In this document: positions 37,418 to 46,058 of the stretch, in pieces
Position numbering within the stretch: the first letter of the stretch is position 1
How the letters are laid out: every line of letters starts with the position of its first letter
NCBI RefSeq assembly: GCF_019704555.1
Contig: NZ_AP024745.1
Coordinates: 96,001 to 160,000, forward strand
Source of the DNA: Actinoplanes sp. L3-i22
Lineage (GTDB): Bacteria; Actinomycetota; Actinomycetes; Mycobacteriales; Micromonosporaceae
Direction of reading: 5' to 3'
Length of the DNA stretch: 64,000 nucleotides
Notes under the pieces: model-generated
What the model saw: the letters and a program-made list of their open reading frames with translations, nothing else
What the model was told of the DNA's origin: nothing
Database searches by the model: none
Made by a program: the position numbers and the translations under genes

Positions 37418-39337
37418 TCACTCGTCCCACTCGCGGTTGCGGCGGTTCGGGTTCTGCCCGTACGCGTTGCCGTGCTGGTCGTAACCGGGCTGCTGCGGCT
37501 GCTGCGGGTTACCGCCGTAGCCGGGCTGACCGGGCTGGGGGGCGGCGGGCTGACCGCCGTACGCCCCGCCGTGCTGGTCGTAGCCGGCCTGCTGGGTGCC
37601 GTAGCCACCCTGCTGGTCATAACCGCCCTGCTGGTCGTAGCCGCCGCCCTGGGCGCCGTAGCCGGCCTGCTGGTCGTAGCCGGCCTGAGCGCCGTAACCG
37701 GCCTGCTGGTCGTAGCCACCCTGGTCGTAGCCACCCTGGTCGTAGCCGCCGGCGGGCTGGGCACCGTACGCCCCGCCGTGCTGGTCGTAGCCGGCCTGCT
37801 GGGTGCCGTAGCCACCCTGCTGGTCGTACCCGCCCTGGGCGCCGTAACCGGCCTGCTGGTCGTAGCCGGCCTGAGCGCCGTAGCCCGCCTGCTCGTCATA
37901 CCCGCCGTTGTCCGGCTGGTACATGCTGGTGTGCTCGTCGAAGCGCGGCTGGCCCTGGCCACCCTGGGGCTGGGCCGGACCGTTGTCGTAGCCACCGCCC
38001 TGGGCGCCGTAGACGCTCGTCGCGCCGCCGTAGTTGCCACCGCCGGCGGGCTGCTGGCCACCGTAGTTGCCGCCGCCCTGCTGGTTGTCCCACTGGCTGC
38101 TGTTCGAGCCGAGGAAGCCGCCCTGCGGCGGGGCCGGAGCACCGTACGGGTCGGGGAACTCGTCCTCGACCGGCGGTCGGTGGATCATCGTGGGCGCGTC
38201 GCCCAGACCGCCGCCCATGCCCATGCCCGCGCCCATTCCGGCGCCGGCGACCATGGTCGCGTCGTTGCGCATGCCACCGGCCGGCGCGGCCACCCGGGTG
38301 GCATCGGCGCCGGCGAACCGGCCGGGGCCGGACGGGCTGCCGATCGGGCCGTTGGGGCTGCCGTAGCCGCCACCGCCGTTGGTGTCGTCGTCGTTCTTCG
38401 CGGCGTTCTTCCGGCGCATCCAGACCAGGACCATCGCGCCGATACCGGCGGCGACGAGCAGGCCGCCCATCACGATCAGCAGCCAGGAGCTGCCGCCGCT
38501 GTCCGAGGCGGTGTTCGACGCGTCGCCCGCCGGGGCGGCGGCCGCGTCGCTGGTGTCGTCGTCGGTCGGTTCGTCGCTGAGCTCGTCGGCCACCGGCGCG
38601 CTGACCGAGGTACTGGGCGAGGCCGACGCCGACGCGGACGCCGAGGCCAGCGCCTTCAGCGTGACCGTCGCGCTCGCGCTCCTGCCGGCCGTGCCGGTGA
38701 CCGAGGTGGCCGCGCTCTTGTAGCCGTTCATCTTGGCCCCGACGGTGATCTTGCCGGGCGAGATCGGGCTGGCGTCCGAGGAGGTGAAGGCGAAGCTGCC
38801 GTCGCCGTTCGACGCCATCGAATAGGCGTGGCCCTGGCTGTCCTGGATGCCGACGGTCGCGCCGGCGAGGCCGTTGCCGTCGCCGTCCTTCACCTTGCCG
38901 GACACCTGCCGGACGGTCTGTGCCGCGGCCGGGCCGTTCACCGTGATGGTCGAGGTCTGGCTCGCGTTGCCGGCCTTGATGGTCACCGTCGCGGACGCCT
39001 TCTGGCCGGCCGCGACGTTCGGCATCCGGATGGTCGCCGAGAAGTCGCCCTTCTGGCCCGCCTTGACCGACCCGGTCTGGCAGCTCGCGCACTGGGCCCC
39101 GCCGCCGGCACTGATCGAGACGTTGACGTCCTGCGTGGCGGGATCTTGCGACGTGTTATCGACCGTGTACGCTACGTCTACGTTCGCGCCGGGGTCGGCT
39201 TGTCCGGGGACGTTGATGGTGATGGTGGGGTCACCTGCTGCTGCCAAGGCGACCGTCTGAACGCCGGCCACCAAGCCAACTACCAGTGCCAATAACGCAC
39301 CGGCCTGAATTACCCGGCCACGTAGGTGCGTTGTCAT
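37418..39337 (-). CDS. Secreted Ig-like/carboxypeptidase-regulatory-like protein with a cytoplasmic GYDQQ tail
   Basis: 639 residues. A signal peptide (about 1-33, ending VALAAAG) is followed by an adhesin/CARDB-like beta domain (about 36-140; it contains CASC), then a carboxypeptidase-regulatory-like domain (about 145-230, GKVKDGDGNGLAGATVGIQD). After a Ser/Ala/Asp linker comes a membrane helix (about 285-308, WLLIVMGGLLVAAGIGAMVL) and an MRRK stop-transfer. The cytoplasmic tail of about 330 residues is low-complexity, with many GGYDQQ and AGYGAQ repeats. ATG 39337 has GGAAGG 9 bases upstream; GTG 39343 is too close to it. The tail composition is prion-like. No enzyme motif is seen. Confidence 0.8.
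   Translation of the reverse strand: MTTHLRGRVIQAGALLALVVGLVAGVQTVALAAAGDPTITINVPGQADPGANVDVAYTVDNTSQDPATQDVNVSISAGGGAQCASCQTGSVKAGQKGDFSATIRMPNVAAGQKASATVTIKAGNASQTSTITVNGPAAAQTVRQVSGKVKDGDGNGLAGATVGIQDSQGHAYSMASNGDGSFAFTSSDASPISPGKITVGAKMNGYKSAATSVTGTAGRSASATVTLKALASASASASASPSTSVSAPVADELSDEPTDDDTSDAAAAPAGDASNTASDSGGSSWLLIVMGGLLVAAGIGAMVLVWMRRKNAAKNDDDTNGGGGYGSPNGPIGSPSGPGRFAGADATRVAAPAGGMRNDATMVAGAGMGAGMGMGGGLGDAPTMIHRPPVEDEFPDPYGAPAPPQGGFLGSNSSQWDNQQGGGNYGGQQPAGGGNYGGATSVYGAQGGGYDNGPAQPQGGQGQPRFDEHTSMYQPDNGGYDEQAGYGAQAGYDQQAGYGAQGGYDQQGGYGTQQAGYDQHGGAYGAQPAGGYDQGGYDQGGYDQQAGYGAQAGYDQQAGYGAQGGGYDQQGGYDQQGGYGTQQAGYDQHGGAYGGQPAAPQPGQPGYGGNPQQPQQPGYDQHGNAYGQNPNRRNREWDE
37500..37930 (-). repeat. 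Coding repeat array, GYDQQ/GYGAQ units
   Basis: About 15 degenerate 24-30 base units encode AGYDQQAGYGAQ, GGYDQQGGYGTQ and GYDQHGGAYG[A/G]QP inside the gene at 37418. A block of about 220 bases occurs twice (around 37530-37680 and 37760-37880), a recent internal duplication. Confidence 0.8.
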
Positions 39338-39490
39338 ATCCACCGCCTTCCGTGTCGCGCGGCTTCCGCCTAATTGCCTGTCGGATCACTCGCGACTTGT
39401 ACGCCGTCGGCAACTATGCCTTGCCGCACGCCTTTTGCGCGACCCAGGGCGGTCTACCGATGTCGGCAAACCGCGTCGTATCGTCCCGAC

Positions 39491-39853
39491 ATGTCGCCTG
39501 CGCACAATAAATCCGAGTCCGTGTCCGAAGCGCTGGACGCGCTGGACCGGGGAGACGAACCTGACCGGACAGTCCTGCGAGATGCGGTCCGAGCACTGCT
39601 GACCGAGTTGTCCGGACGTGCGCCTGGCCGTTCGGTGGAGGTACGAATTCCACCTTTCGGTGCGATTCAGTGTGTCCCGGGACCTCGGCACACCCGCGGC
39701 ACACCGCCCAATGTGGTCGAAACGGATCCGAAGACCTGGCTGCTCGTGGCCACCGGCCGCCTCGCGTGGGCAGAAGCGGTCCGTGACGGACGTCTCCGAG
39801 CTAGCGGAATCCGGACCGATCTGAGTGAGTACCTGCCGTTGACCCCGGAATGA
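39491..39853 (+). CDS. Sterol-carrier-like protein next to purF
   Basis: 120 residues. The helical start (SVSEALDALDRGDEPDRTVL) leads to SVEVRIPPFGAIQCVPGPRHTRGTPP and a C-terminal WLLVATGRLAWAEAVRDGRL. The latter resembles the end of SCP2-type domains and matches the 'sterol carrier family' protein that precedes purF in many actinobacteria. Start ATG 39491 is chosen over an upstream frame start that gives unrelated sequence. No close ribosome site is seen. It precedes purF by 131 bases. Confidence 0.75.
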   Translation: MSPAHNKSESVSEALDALDRGDEPDRTVLRDAVRALLTELSGRAPGRSVEVRIPPFGAIQCVPGPRHTRGTPPNVVETDPKTWLLVATGRLAWAEAVRDGRLRASGIRTDLSEYLPLTPE

Positions 39854-39984
39854 GCCCGGGTCGGGCGCCTCTGGGCTCGCGTACACTGGGCGATCGGAGC
39901 GAGCGGAGTTCGGGCAGACCGGCGATTCGGGTTGGTCAGCGCTTCGAGCAGTTCGTGGCGGATCCGACATGAGGGAGCAAGCAG

Positions 39985-41592
39985 GTGCCCCGAGGCGACG
40001 GCCTACTGACCGACGATCTCGACCCCCAGGAGCGCGGCCCCCAGGATGCCTGTGGAGTCTTCGGTGTCTGGGCCCCCGAGGAAGAGGTCGCCAAACTTAC
40101 GTACTTCGGGCTCTACGCACTCCAGCACCGCGGCCAGGAGGCTGCCGGCATCGCGGTGAGTGACGGGTCCGGTGTCGTCGTCTACAAGGACATCGGCCTG
40201 GTCTCCCAGGTCTTCGACGAGCCGACCCTGGCGAGCCTGCGCGGCCATCTCGCGATCGGTCACGCGCGCTACTCCACCACCGGCGGCTCCAACTGGGAGA
40301 ACGCGCAGCCCACGATCCGGGCCACCACGGCCGGGACGACGATCGCGCTGGCCCACAACGGCAACCTGGTGAACACGGCCGAGCTCGCCAAGGAGATCGC
40401 CGACCGCGGTCTCGACGTGGGCGACTCCACCTCCGACACGGCGATGGTCACCGCGCTGCTGGCGGCCCGCCCCGACCTCTCGGTCGAGGCCGCGGCCATG
40501 GAGGTGCTGCCGACCCTGCGCGGTGCGTTCAGCTTCGTGTTCATGGACGAGCACACCCTCTACGCCGCGCGCGACGCCCAGGGCGTGCGCCCGCTGGTGC
40601 TCGGCCGGATGGAGCGCGGCTGGGTGGTGGCGAGCGAGACCGCCGCGCTGGACATCACCGGCGCCAGCTTCGTCCGTGAGGTCGAGCCGGGCGAGATCAT
40701 CGCGATCGACGAGCACGGCCTGCGCTCCACCCGGTTCGCCGCGCCCGAGCCCAAGGGCTGCCTGTTCGAGTATGTGTACCTGGCCCGCCCGGACACCACG
40801 ATCGCCGGCCGCAACATCTACTCCGCCCGGGTCGAGGTCGGCCGCAAGCTGGCCAAGGAGCACCCGGTCGAGGCCGACCTGGTGATCGGGGTCCCGGAGT
40901 CCGGCATCCCGGCCGCGATCGGCTATGCCGAGGCGTCCGGCATTCCGTACAGCGCCGGCTTCATGAAGAACGCGTACGTCGGCCGGACCTTCATCCAGCC
41001 CTCGCAGACCATCCGCCAGCTCGGTATCCGGCTCAAGCTGAACCCGCTGCGCGAGGTGGTCCGGGGCAAGCGGATCGTGGTGATCGACGACTCGATCGTG
41101 CGCGGCAACACCCAGCGCGCCCAGATCCGGATGCTCCGCGAGGCCGGCGCCCTGGAGATCCACGTCCGGATCTCGTCGCCGCCGGTGAAATGGCCGTGCT
41201 TCTACGGCATCGACTTCGCCACCCGCGCCGAGCTGATCGCCAACGGCCTGGAGATCGACGGCATCCGCCGCTCGATCGGCGCCGACAGCCTGGGCTACGT
41301 CTCGCTGGACAATCTGGTCCAGGCGACCGAGCAGCCCAAGTCCCGGCTCTGCATGGCCTGCTTCACCGGGGAGTACCCGATTGAGCTGCCGGCCGCCGAC
41401 CTGATCGGCAAGCACGTGCTGGAGGGGGTCGGCCGCCGGGCCGCGATGCCGAGCGCCTCGCAGCGGGCGGCCGAGAGTGCCGTCGCCGGGCTCGAGGCCG
41501 ACTACGAGGCCCGCGAGCACGCGGACGATCACGCGGCACCGGTGCCGCTGGTCGCCAGTCCGGGCGGCGCGAACGCGCTGCACCACCCGTGA
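39985..41592 (+). CDS. purF: Amidophosphoribosyltransferase
   Basis: 535 residues, the committed step of purine synthesis (PRPP plus glutamine to phosphoribosylamine). The Ntn-type nucleophile Cys23 lies in PQDACGVFGVW, so a 22-residue propeptide is removed. The PRPP loop VIDDSIVRGNTQRAQIR is present. Cysteines in KGCLFEY, KWPCFYG and RLCMACF match the four [4Fe-4S] ligands of Bacillus PurF, so this is the Fe-S type. GTG 39985 has GAGGGAG 8 bases upstream. An acidic C-terminal extension (YEAREHADDHAAPVPLVASP) is unusual but harmless-looking. Confidence 0.96.
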   Translation: MPRGDGLLTDDLDPQERGPQDACGVFGVWAPEEEVAKLTYFGLYALQHRGQEAAGIAVSDGSGVVVYKDIGLVSQVFDEPTLASLRGHLAIGHARYSTTGGSNWENAQPTIRATTAGTTIALAHNGNLVNTAELAKEIADRGLDVGDSTSDTAMVTALLAARPDLSVEAAAMEVLPTLRGAFSFVFMDEHTLYAARDAQGVRPLVLGRMERGWVVASETAALDITGASFVREVEPGEIIAIDEHGLRSTRFAAPEPKGCLFEYVYLARPDTTIAGRNIYSARVEVGRKLAKEHPVEADLVIGVPESGIPAAIGYAEASGIPYSAGFMKNAYVGRTFIQPSQTIRQLGIRLKLNPLREVVRGKRIVVIDDSIVRGNTQRAQIRMLREAGALEIHVRISSPPVKWPCFYGIDFATRAELIANGLEIDGIRRSIGADSLGYVSLDNLVQATEQPKSRLCMACFTGEYPIELPAADLIGKHVLEGVGRRAAMPSASQRAAESAVAGLEADYEAREHADDHAAPVPLVASPGGANALHHP

Positions 41593-41638
41593 CCTGTTGA
41601 CTCTGCCAGTTACTGCAGAACCGCTAAAGGGGAGAACC

Positions 41639-42787
41639 GTGACGCACGTGTCCGAGCGCAGTGCCGGATCGAACGGCGCTGAGGGCGGCGACCGACAGCC
41701 GTGGACGGCGGGCGCCGGCCGCGGGCCGCGCAAGCGCTCCGCGACGTACGCGGCGGCCGGTGTCTCGATCGATGCCGGTGACCGGGCCGTCGAGCTGCTC
41801 AAGTCCAAGGTGAAGAAGACCACCCGCCCGGAGGTCATGGGCGACCTGGGCGGCTTCTCCGGCCTGTTCAAGCTCAACACCGCGAAGTACAAGAGCCCGA
41901 TCCTGGCCTCGTCCACCGACGGCGTGGGCACCAAGCTGGTCATCGCCCAGCAGCTCGACATCCACGACACGATCGGCATCGACCTGGTCGCCATGGTCGT
42001 CGACGACCTGGTGGCGTGTGGCGCCGAGCCGCTGTTCCTGCTCGACTACATCGCCTGCGGCGAGGTCGTGCCGGACAAGATCGCCGAGATCGGCGCCGGC
42101 ATCGCGGACGGCTGCCGGTACGCCGGTTGTGCCCTGCTCGGTGGCGAGACCGCCGAGCACCCGGGCGTGCTGCGCCCGGACGAGTACGACGTCTCCGCCA
42201 CCGGCGTCGGCGTGGTCGAGGAGAGCGAGATCCTCGGCAAGGAGCGGGTCGAGGTGGGTGACGCGGTGATCGCGATGCGCTCGTCCGGCCTGCACTCGAA
42301 CGGCTACTCGCTGGTCCGCCACGTGCTGCTGGGCGCCGGCCGGATGCGCCTGGACACCGTGGTCGACGACTTCGGCACCTCGCGCACCCTGGGCGAGGAA
42401 CTGCTGACCCCCACCAAGATCTACGCCAAGGACTGCCTGGGCCTGATCGAGGAGACCGACGTCCGGGCGTTCTCGCACGTCACCGGCGGCGGCATCCCCG
42501 GCAACCTGAACCGGGTGCTCCCGCCGACCATGGACGCCGTGGTGGACCGGTCCACCTGGCGCCCGCAGCCGATCTTCGACCTGATCCAGGCCAAGGGCCG
42601 GATCGAGGACTCGGAGATGGAGTCGACCTTCAACATGGGCGTCGGCATGTTCGCGGTCGTCTCCTCGGACGACGCGGACCGCGCGATGGCCTACCTGGCC
42701 GGCCGCGGTGTCGAGGCCTGGCAGGTCGGCGAGGTGCTGGAGGGCACCGGCCAGGTGCAGATGATGGGTTCGTACACCCGGGGCTGA
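41639..42787 (+). CDS. purM: Phosphoribosylformylglycinamidine cyclo-ligase
   Basis: 382 residues. It closes the imidazole ring of AIR using ATP. VSIDAGDRAVELLK, SSTDGVGTKLVIAQQL and LLGGETAEHPGVL (the nucleotide/metal loop) are standard PurM pieces. GTG 41639 has GGGGAGAA just upstream. The N-terminal 37 residues (ERSAGSNGAEGGDRQPWTAG) are an extra disordered leader. Downstream of purF by 46 bases with no terminator, so probably co-transcribed. A hairpin at 42875 follows. Confidence 0.96.
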   Translation: MTHVSERSAGSNGAEGGDRQPWTAGAGRGPRKRSATYAAAGVSIDAGDRAVELLKSKVKKTTRPEVMGDLGGFSGLFKLNTAKYKSPILASSTDGVGTKLVIAQQLDIHDTIGIDLVAMVVDDLVACGAEPLFLLDYIACGEVVPDKIAEIGAGIADGCRYAGCALLGGETAEHPGVLRPDEYDVSATGVGVVEESEILGKERVEVGDAVIAMRSSGLHSNGYSLVRHVLLGAGRMRLDTVVDDFGTSRTLGEELLTPTKIYAKDCLGLIEETDVRAFSHVTGGGIPGNLNRVLPPTMDAVVDRSTWRPQPIFDLIQAKGRIEDSEMESTFNMGVGMFAVVSSDDADRAMAYLAGRGVEAWQVGEVLEGTGQVQMMGSYTRG

Positions 42788-42874
42788 CGCGGAGTGACGA
42801 CGGCTGTGATCTTGGTATGAGATCAAGGGGCGGCATGTCCCGAGCCTGGTTCACGGTGGGTTGAACATGAAATG

Positions 42875-42907
42875 ATCCGTGTGTGCCGATGTCCGGCACA
42901 TACGGAT
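42875..42907 (+). terminator. Long hairpin between purM and the RiPP locus
   Basis: ATCCGTGTGTGCCG (42875-42888) and CGGCACATACGGAT (42894-42907) pair over 14 bases (one G-T pair) with a 5-base loop. It lies 87 bases after purM and 71 before the maturase ATG, followed by CTTTCG. It is either the purFM terminator or a regulatory leader of the RiPP unit. Confidence 0.75.
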
Positions 42908-42978
42908 CTTTCGCATGGGTGCTGGACCGCGCGGCCTAGCCTGGCCCTGTGTCCCGGGTGCCGGACGGGAGGTGCGCG

Positions 42979-44103
42979 ATGGCGGATGCGTGGAGCGGGA
43001 TGCGGGGCATCTCGGCAGAACCCGGCTACGTCGTCATGCAGCCGACTACTCTGTGCAACCTGGCCTGCAATTACTGTTACCTGCCGTTCCGACGGGAGAA
43101 CCGGAAGATGCCGGTCGCCGTCGCCGAGGCGGTGGCCGCCGAGATCGCCGACTTCGCGCGGGCCGGCCGGTTCTCCGTGGTCTGGCACGGCGGCGAGCCG
43201 CTGGCCGCCGGGGCGGAGCATCTGGCCGCCCTGTTCGCGCCGTTCGGTGCGGGCGTGGAGCACCACGTGCAGACGAACGCGACGCTGATCGACGACGCCT
43301 GGTGCGAGTTCTTCAAGGCGCACGACGTCCGGGTCAGCGTGAGCGTGGACGGGCCCCGGCAGCACAACGGCGAGCGGGTGGACCGGGGCGGCAAGCCGGC
43401 CTACGACCTGATCACCAAGGGGATCGACGCGCTGCGGCGGCACGGCATCCCGTTCTCCACCCTGTGCGTGGTCTCCGACCTGCGTCCGGGCATGGCCACC
43501 GAGCTGTACGAGTATTTTCTCGGCCTGGGCTGCGAGGTGCTCGGCATCAACGTCGAGGAGCAGGAGGGGGTGAACCTCCGGCTGAACCGGCACGACCCGG
43601 CCACGGTCAGCGCGTTCTGGGCGGAGCTGGTCGGGGCCTGGCGCAAGGCGCCCACGATCCACCTGCGGGAGATCGAATGGTCGCTGCGCTACGCCGCGGC
43701 GGTTCTCGACGGCACGGCGGACGAGTTGCTGCCCCGGCGGCTGGACCCGATCCCGACGATCGCGCAGGACGGCTCGGTGGTGCTGCTCTCACCCGAGCTG
43801 GCCGGCTTCCACGATCCGCGGTACGGGGACTTCACCAGTGGCAACGTGCTCACCACCCCGCTGCGGCAGCTGCTCGCGGCGGCGTCGGACACCCCGTGGA
43901 TCGCGGAGTTCCTCCGCGGGGTCGAGGCGTGCCGGCAGAGCTGTCCCTACTTCGGCTTCTGTGGCGGCGCCCACGCGGCCAACCGCTACTTCGAACACGG
44001 CAGGTTCGACGTCACCGAGACGAACCATTGCCGGAACAGCAAGATTCGCCTACTGGAGGGAGTGCTGGACCATGCCCGAGATCACGAGGCCACGGCCGTC
44101 TGA
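42979..44103 (+). CDS. amcB: Radical SAM/SPASM peptide maturase, AmcB-like (cyclophane-forming)
   Basis: 374 residues. The radical SAM [4Fe-4S] motif is CNLACNYC (Cys26, 30, 33), followed by YLPFRRENRKM and WHGGEPLAAG (SAM-contact GGEP). The C-terminal SPASM-type region holds CRQSCPYFGFCGG (Cys318, 322, 328) and Cys351 in TNHCRN, ligands for auxiliary Fe-S clusters. This is the plan of RiPP maturases that modify a precursor made next door. ATG 42979 has GGGAGG 6 bases upstream; GTG 42949 is the longer alternative. It overlaps the precursor gene by 32 bases. The family name AmcB (actinobacterial multiple cyclophane) is from memory and from the precursor's motif. Confidence 0.88.
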   Translation: MADAWSGMRGISAEPGYVVMQPTTLCNLACNYCYLPFRRENRKMPVAVAEAVAAEIADFARAGRFSVVWHGGEPLAAGAEHLAALFAPFGAGVEHHVQTNATLIDDAWCEFFKAHDVRVSVSVDGPRQHNGERVDRGGKPAYDLITKGIDALRRHGIPFSTLCVVSDLRPGMATELYEYFLGLGCEVLGINVEEQEGVNLRLNRHDPATVSAFWAELVGAWRKAPTIHLREIEWSLRYAAAVLDGTADELLPRRLDPIPTIAQDGSVVLLSPELAGFHDPRYGDFTSGNVLTTPLRQLLAAASDTPWIAEFLRGVEACRQSCPYFGFCGGAHAANRYFEHGRFDVTETNHCRNSKIRLLEGVLDHARDHEATAV

Positions 44104-44299
44104 CGGCGTGGAGACGGATCCGGTGTCGGCACGGGTGCACGACACTCGGGACGGCCTGGCCGCGCTCATCGCGGAGGCGGAAGTGGCTCGTCGGCAGCGC
44201 GCCGAGGAGACGTCACAGGATGACGGCTCGGCGGTGTGCGCCTGGAACCACTTCGAGAACATTCCCACGTTTTACAACTGGAACAACCGCCCACGCTGA
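44072..44299 (+). CDS. amcA: RiPP precursor peptide, AmcA-like, with four aromatic-x-Asn/His motifs
   Basis: 75 residues. ATG 44072 has GGAGGG 11 bases upstream, inside the end of the maturase gene. The leader (1-52) is charged and helical (DTRDGLAALIAEAEVARRQR). The core region (about 56-75, CAWNHFENIPTFYNWNNRPR) carries W58-N-H60, F61-E-N63, F67-Y-N69 and W70-N-N72: aromatic residues two before Asn/His, the three-residue spacing used by cyclophane-forming radical SAM enzymes to link an aromatic ring carbon to a side-chain carbon. The lone Cys56 is notable. No protease or transporter is adjacent. A hairpin terminator follows at 44316. Confidence 0.85.
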   Translation: MPEITRPRPSDGVETDPVSARVHDTRDGLAALIAEAEVARRQRAEETSQDDGSAVCAWNHFENIPTFYNWNNRPR

Positions 44300-44315
44300 A
44301 GAGCGGCCTGGCCGG

Positions 44316-44345
44316 AGCCCACGCGGACACCGCCCGCGTGGGCTT
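44316..44345 (+). terminator. Hairpin terminator after the RiPP precursor
   Basis: GCCCACGCGG (44317-44326) and CCGCGTGGGC (44334-44343) form a perfect 10-bp stem followed by TTC, 17 bases after the precursor stop. Confidence 0.8.
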
Positions 44346-44424
44346 CAGTTGCAAACCGTTAGGAGTTGACGACCACGGCGCACCTGAGCACGCGGGTCAT
44401 ACCGCGTGCTCCGTGCGATACGGG

Positions 44425-44646
44425 TCAAATCCGCCTTGGAGGCGACCAGGAATCCTGGTCGTCATCGTCAGCGTCATCCTCGTCGTCATCGACCAACTCG
44501 TCGTTGTCGTCGTCGAAATGACGGTCGGACTGGCGTGTACTACCGGCCAGTTCGCGCTGCAAGGCGGTGAGGTCGGTGTTCGGGGAGTGATACTTCAACT
44601 CCCGGGCCACCTTCGTCTGCTTGGCCTTAGCACGGCCGCGCCCCAT
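44425..44646 (-). CDS. DUF3073 protein
   Basis: 73 residues from ATG 44646 (MGRGRAKAKQTKVARELKYH), a strictly conserved start of the actinobacterial DUF3073 family as I know it, followed by SPNTDLTALQRELAG. The C-terminus is an acidic run (DDDNDELVDDDEDDADDDDQ). The basic head and acidic tail suggest nucleic-acid or ribosome contact; function unknown. An in-frame upstream start would add 21 unrelated residues. Confidence 0.88.
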   Translation of the reverse strand: MGRGRAKAKQTKVARELKYHSPNTDLTALQRELAGSTRQSDRHFDDDNDELVDDDEDDADDDDQDSWSPPRRI

Positions 44647-44827
44647 GGCTCGACCCCCTCGCACAGAATTCGGGGCAGCCCGAAGGCGGGCCCCGATGAC
44701 GTCAGGCATCTCTCGTGGGTCTTACGGTACATGGACGACGCCGTCTTCGGCACCTCGGGTTGCGTGTGACACTGCCGCGCGTCGCGGTTAGGACAAAACA
44801 GCGCCGCGCGGCAGCCCCTGAACCGGT

Positions 44828-45907
44828 CTAGTTGAGGTAAATCGCCCGTAGGCGACCGACCTCCGCCATCCGGCGCTCGGCGAGCCGGTCGGCCGCGACC
44901 GCGGGCGGGACGCCCTCGTCGCCGGCCAGATGGAGGATCCGCCGGGTGGTCTCGAAGATGCCGGTCGCCCGGAGCTTGGCGCGGTCGAAGTTGAAGCCCT
45001 CGATCTCGTCGGCCACCTGGATCACGCCGCCGGCGTTCACCACGTAGTCCGGCGTGTAGAGGATCCCGTGATCGTCGAGCAGCTTGCCGATGCCGGGGTG
45101 GGCCAGCTGGTTGTTGGCCGCGCCGGTGACCACCTTGGCGCGCAGCACCGGGACGCTGTCGTCGTTCAGCGCGCCGCCCAGGGCGCACGGGGCGTAGACG
45201 TCGAGGTCCGAGGTGATCAGGGTCTGGTTGTCCGGCACCAGCTCGACCTCGGGGTGGTTGGTGCGGGCCCATTCCAGGGCGGCCGGGTTGACGTCGGTGG
45301 CGAGCACCGTGGCGCCGTCCTTGATCAGGTGGCCGACCAGGTACTTGCCGACCTTGCCGAGGCCGGCCACGCCGACCGTGCGACCGGTCAGCGTCGGGCT
45401 GCCCCAGGTGTGCTCGGCGGCCGCGCGCATGCCCTGGAAGACGCCCCAGGCGGTGAGGACCGACGAGTCCCCGGCGCCGCCGTGCTCGACGCTGCGGCCG
45501 GTGACGTAGCGGGTCTCCCGGGCGATCACGTCCATGTCCGGGACGTACGTGCCGACGTCACAGGCGGTGTAATAGCGGCCCCGCAGGGACTCGACGAAAC
45601 GTCCGTACGCACGAAGGAGAGTTTCGGTCTTGGTGGTTGCCGGGTCGCCCCAGATGACCGCCTTGCCGCCACCCAGGTCCAGTCCGGCCAATGCGTTCTT
45701 GTACGCCATCCCGCGGGACAGCTTCAGCACGTCGGCGAGGGCCGCTTCCTCACTCTCGTACGGATAGAACCGGGTGCCGCCGAGTGCGGGCCCGAGGGCG
45801 GTGGAGTAGATCCCGATGATCGCTTTCAGGCCCGAGTTCCGGTCCTGACAGAAGACGACCTGTTCGTGTCCCGTGGCGTCGTTGCCGTCGGTGTCGAACA
45901 CACCCAT
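44828..45907 (-). CDS. vdh: Glu/Leu/Phe/Val dehydrogenase (valine dehydrogenase-like)
   Basis: 359 residues. It oxidatively deaminates a branched-chain amino acid with NAD+. The substrate domain has the catalytic Lys in [19 protein letters not shown]; the NAD domain has [17 protein letters not shown]. Length and gene order (vdh, a 280-residue protein, bldC) match Streptomyces, where the corresponding enzyme is valine dehydrogenase. Leu or Phe preference cannot be excluded by eye. ATG 45907 has GGAGAAC upstream. It is divergent from the gene at 46059. Confidence 0.9.
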   Translation of the reverse strand: MGVFDTDGNDATGHEQVVFCQDRNSGLKAIIGIYSTALGPALGGTRFYPYESEEAALADVLKLSRGMAYKNALAGLDLGGGKAVIWGDPATTKTETLLRAYGRFVESLRGRYYTACDVGTYVPDMDVIARETRYVTGRSVEHGGAGDSSVLTAWGVFQGMRAAAEHTWGSPTLTGRTVGVAGLGKVGKYLVGHLIKDGATVLATDVNPAALEWARTNHPEVELVPDNQTLITSDLDVYAPCALGGALNDDSVPVLRAKVVTGAANNQLAHPGIGKLLDDHGILYTPDYVVNAGGVIQVADEIEGFNFDRAKLRATGIFETTRRILHLAGDEGVPPAVAADRLAERRMAEVGRLRAIYLN

Positions 45908-46058
45908 CGTTGTTCTCCTGATTCTTCTGTGTGGGCCTTCGTGGGGCCCCTGACCCGGCGGGGTGGGCCGGACACCGCGAGCGTAGTCGCGCGAATGGCA
46001 CGGGGATTACGCCCGCGCGGGAAGTTCCACCCGGCCGGATTTGTGAAACGATCGCGCC

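Noticed and set aside
40003..41994. 663-codon ORF opposite purF/purM
   Set aside because: Antisense shadow of purF and purM with compositional bias only.
44236..44769. 177-codon plus-strand ORF over the end of amcA and DUF3073
   Set aside because: It conflicts with the precursor peptide, the terminator at 44316 and the conserved DUF3073 gene on the other strand.
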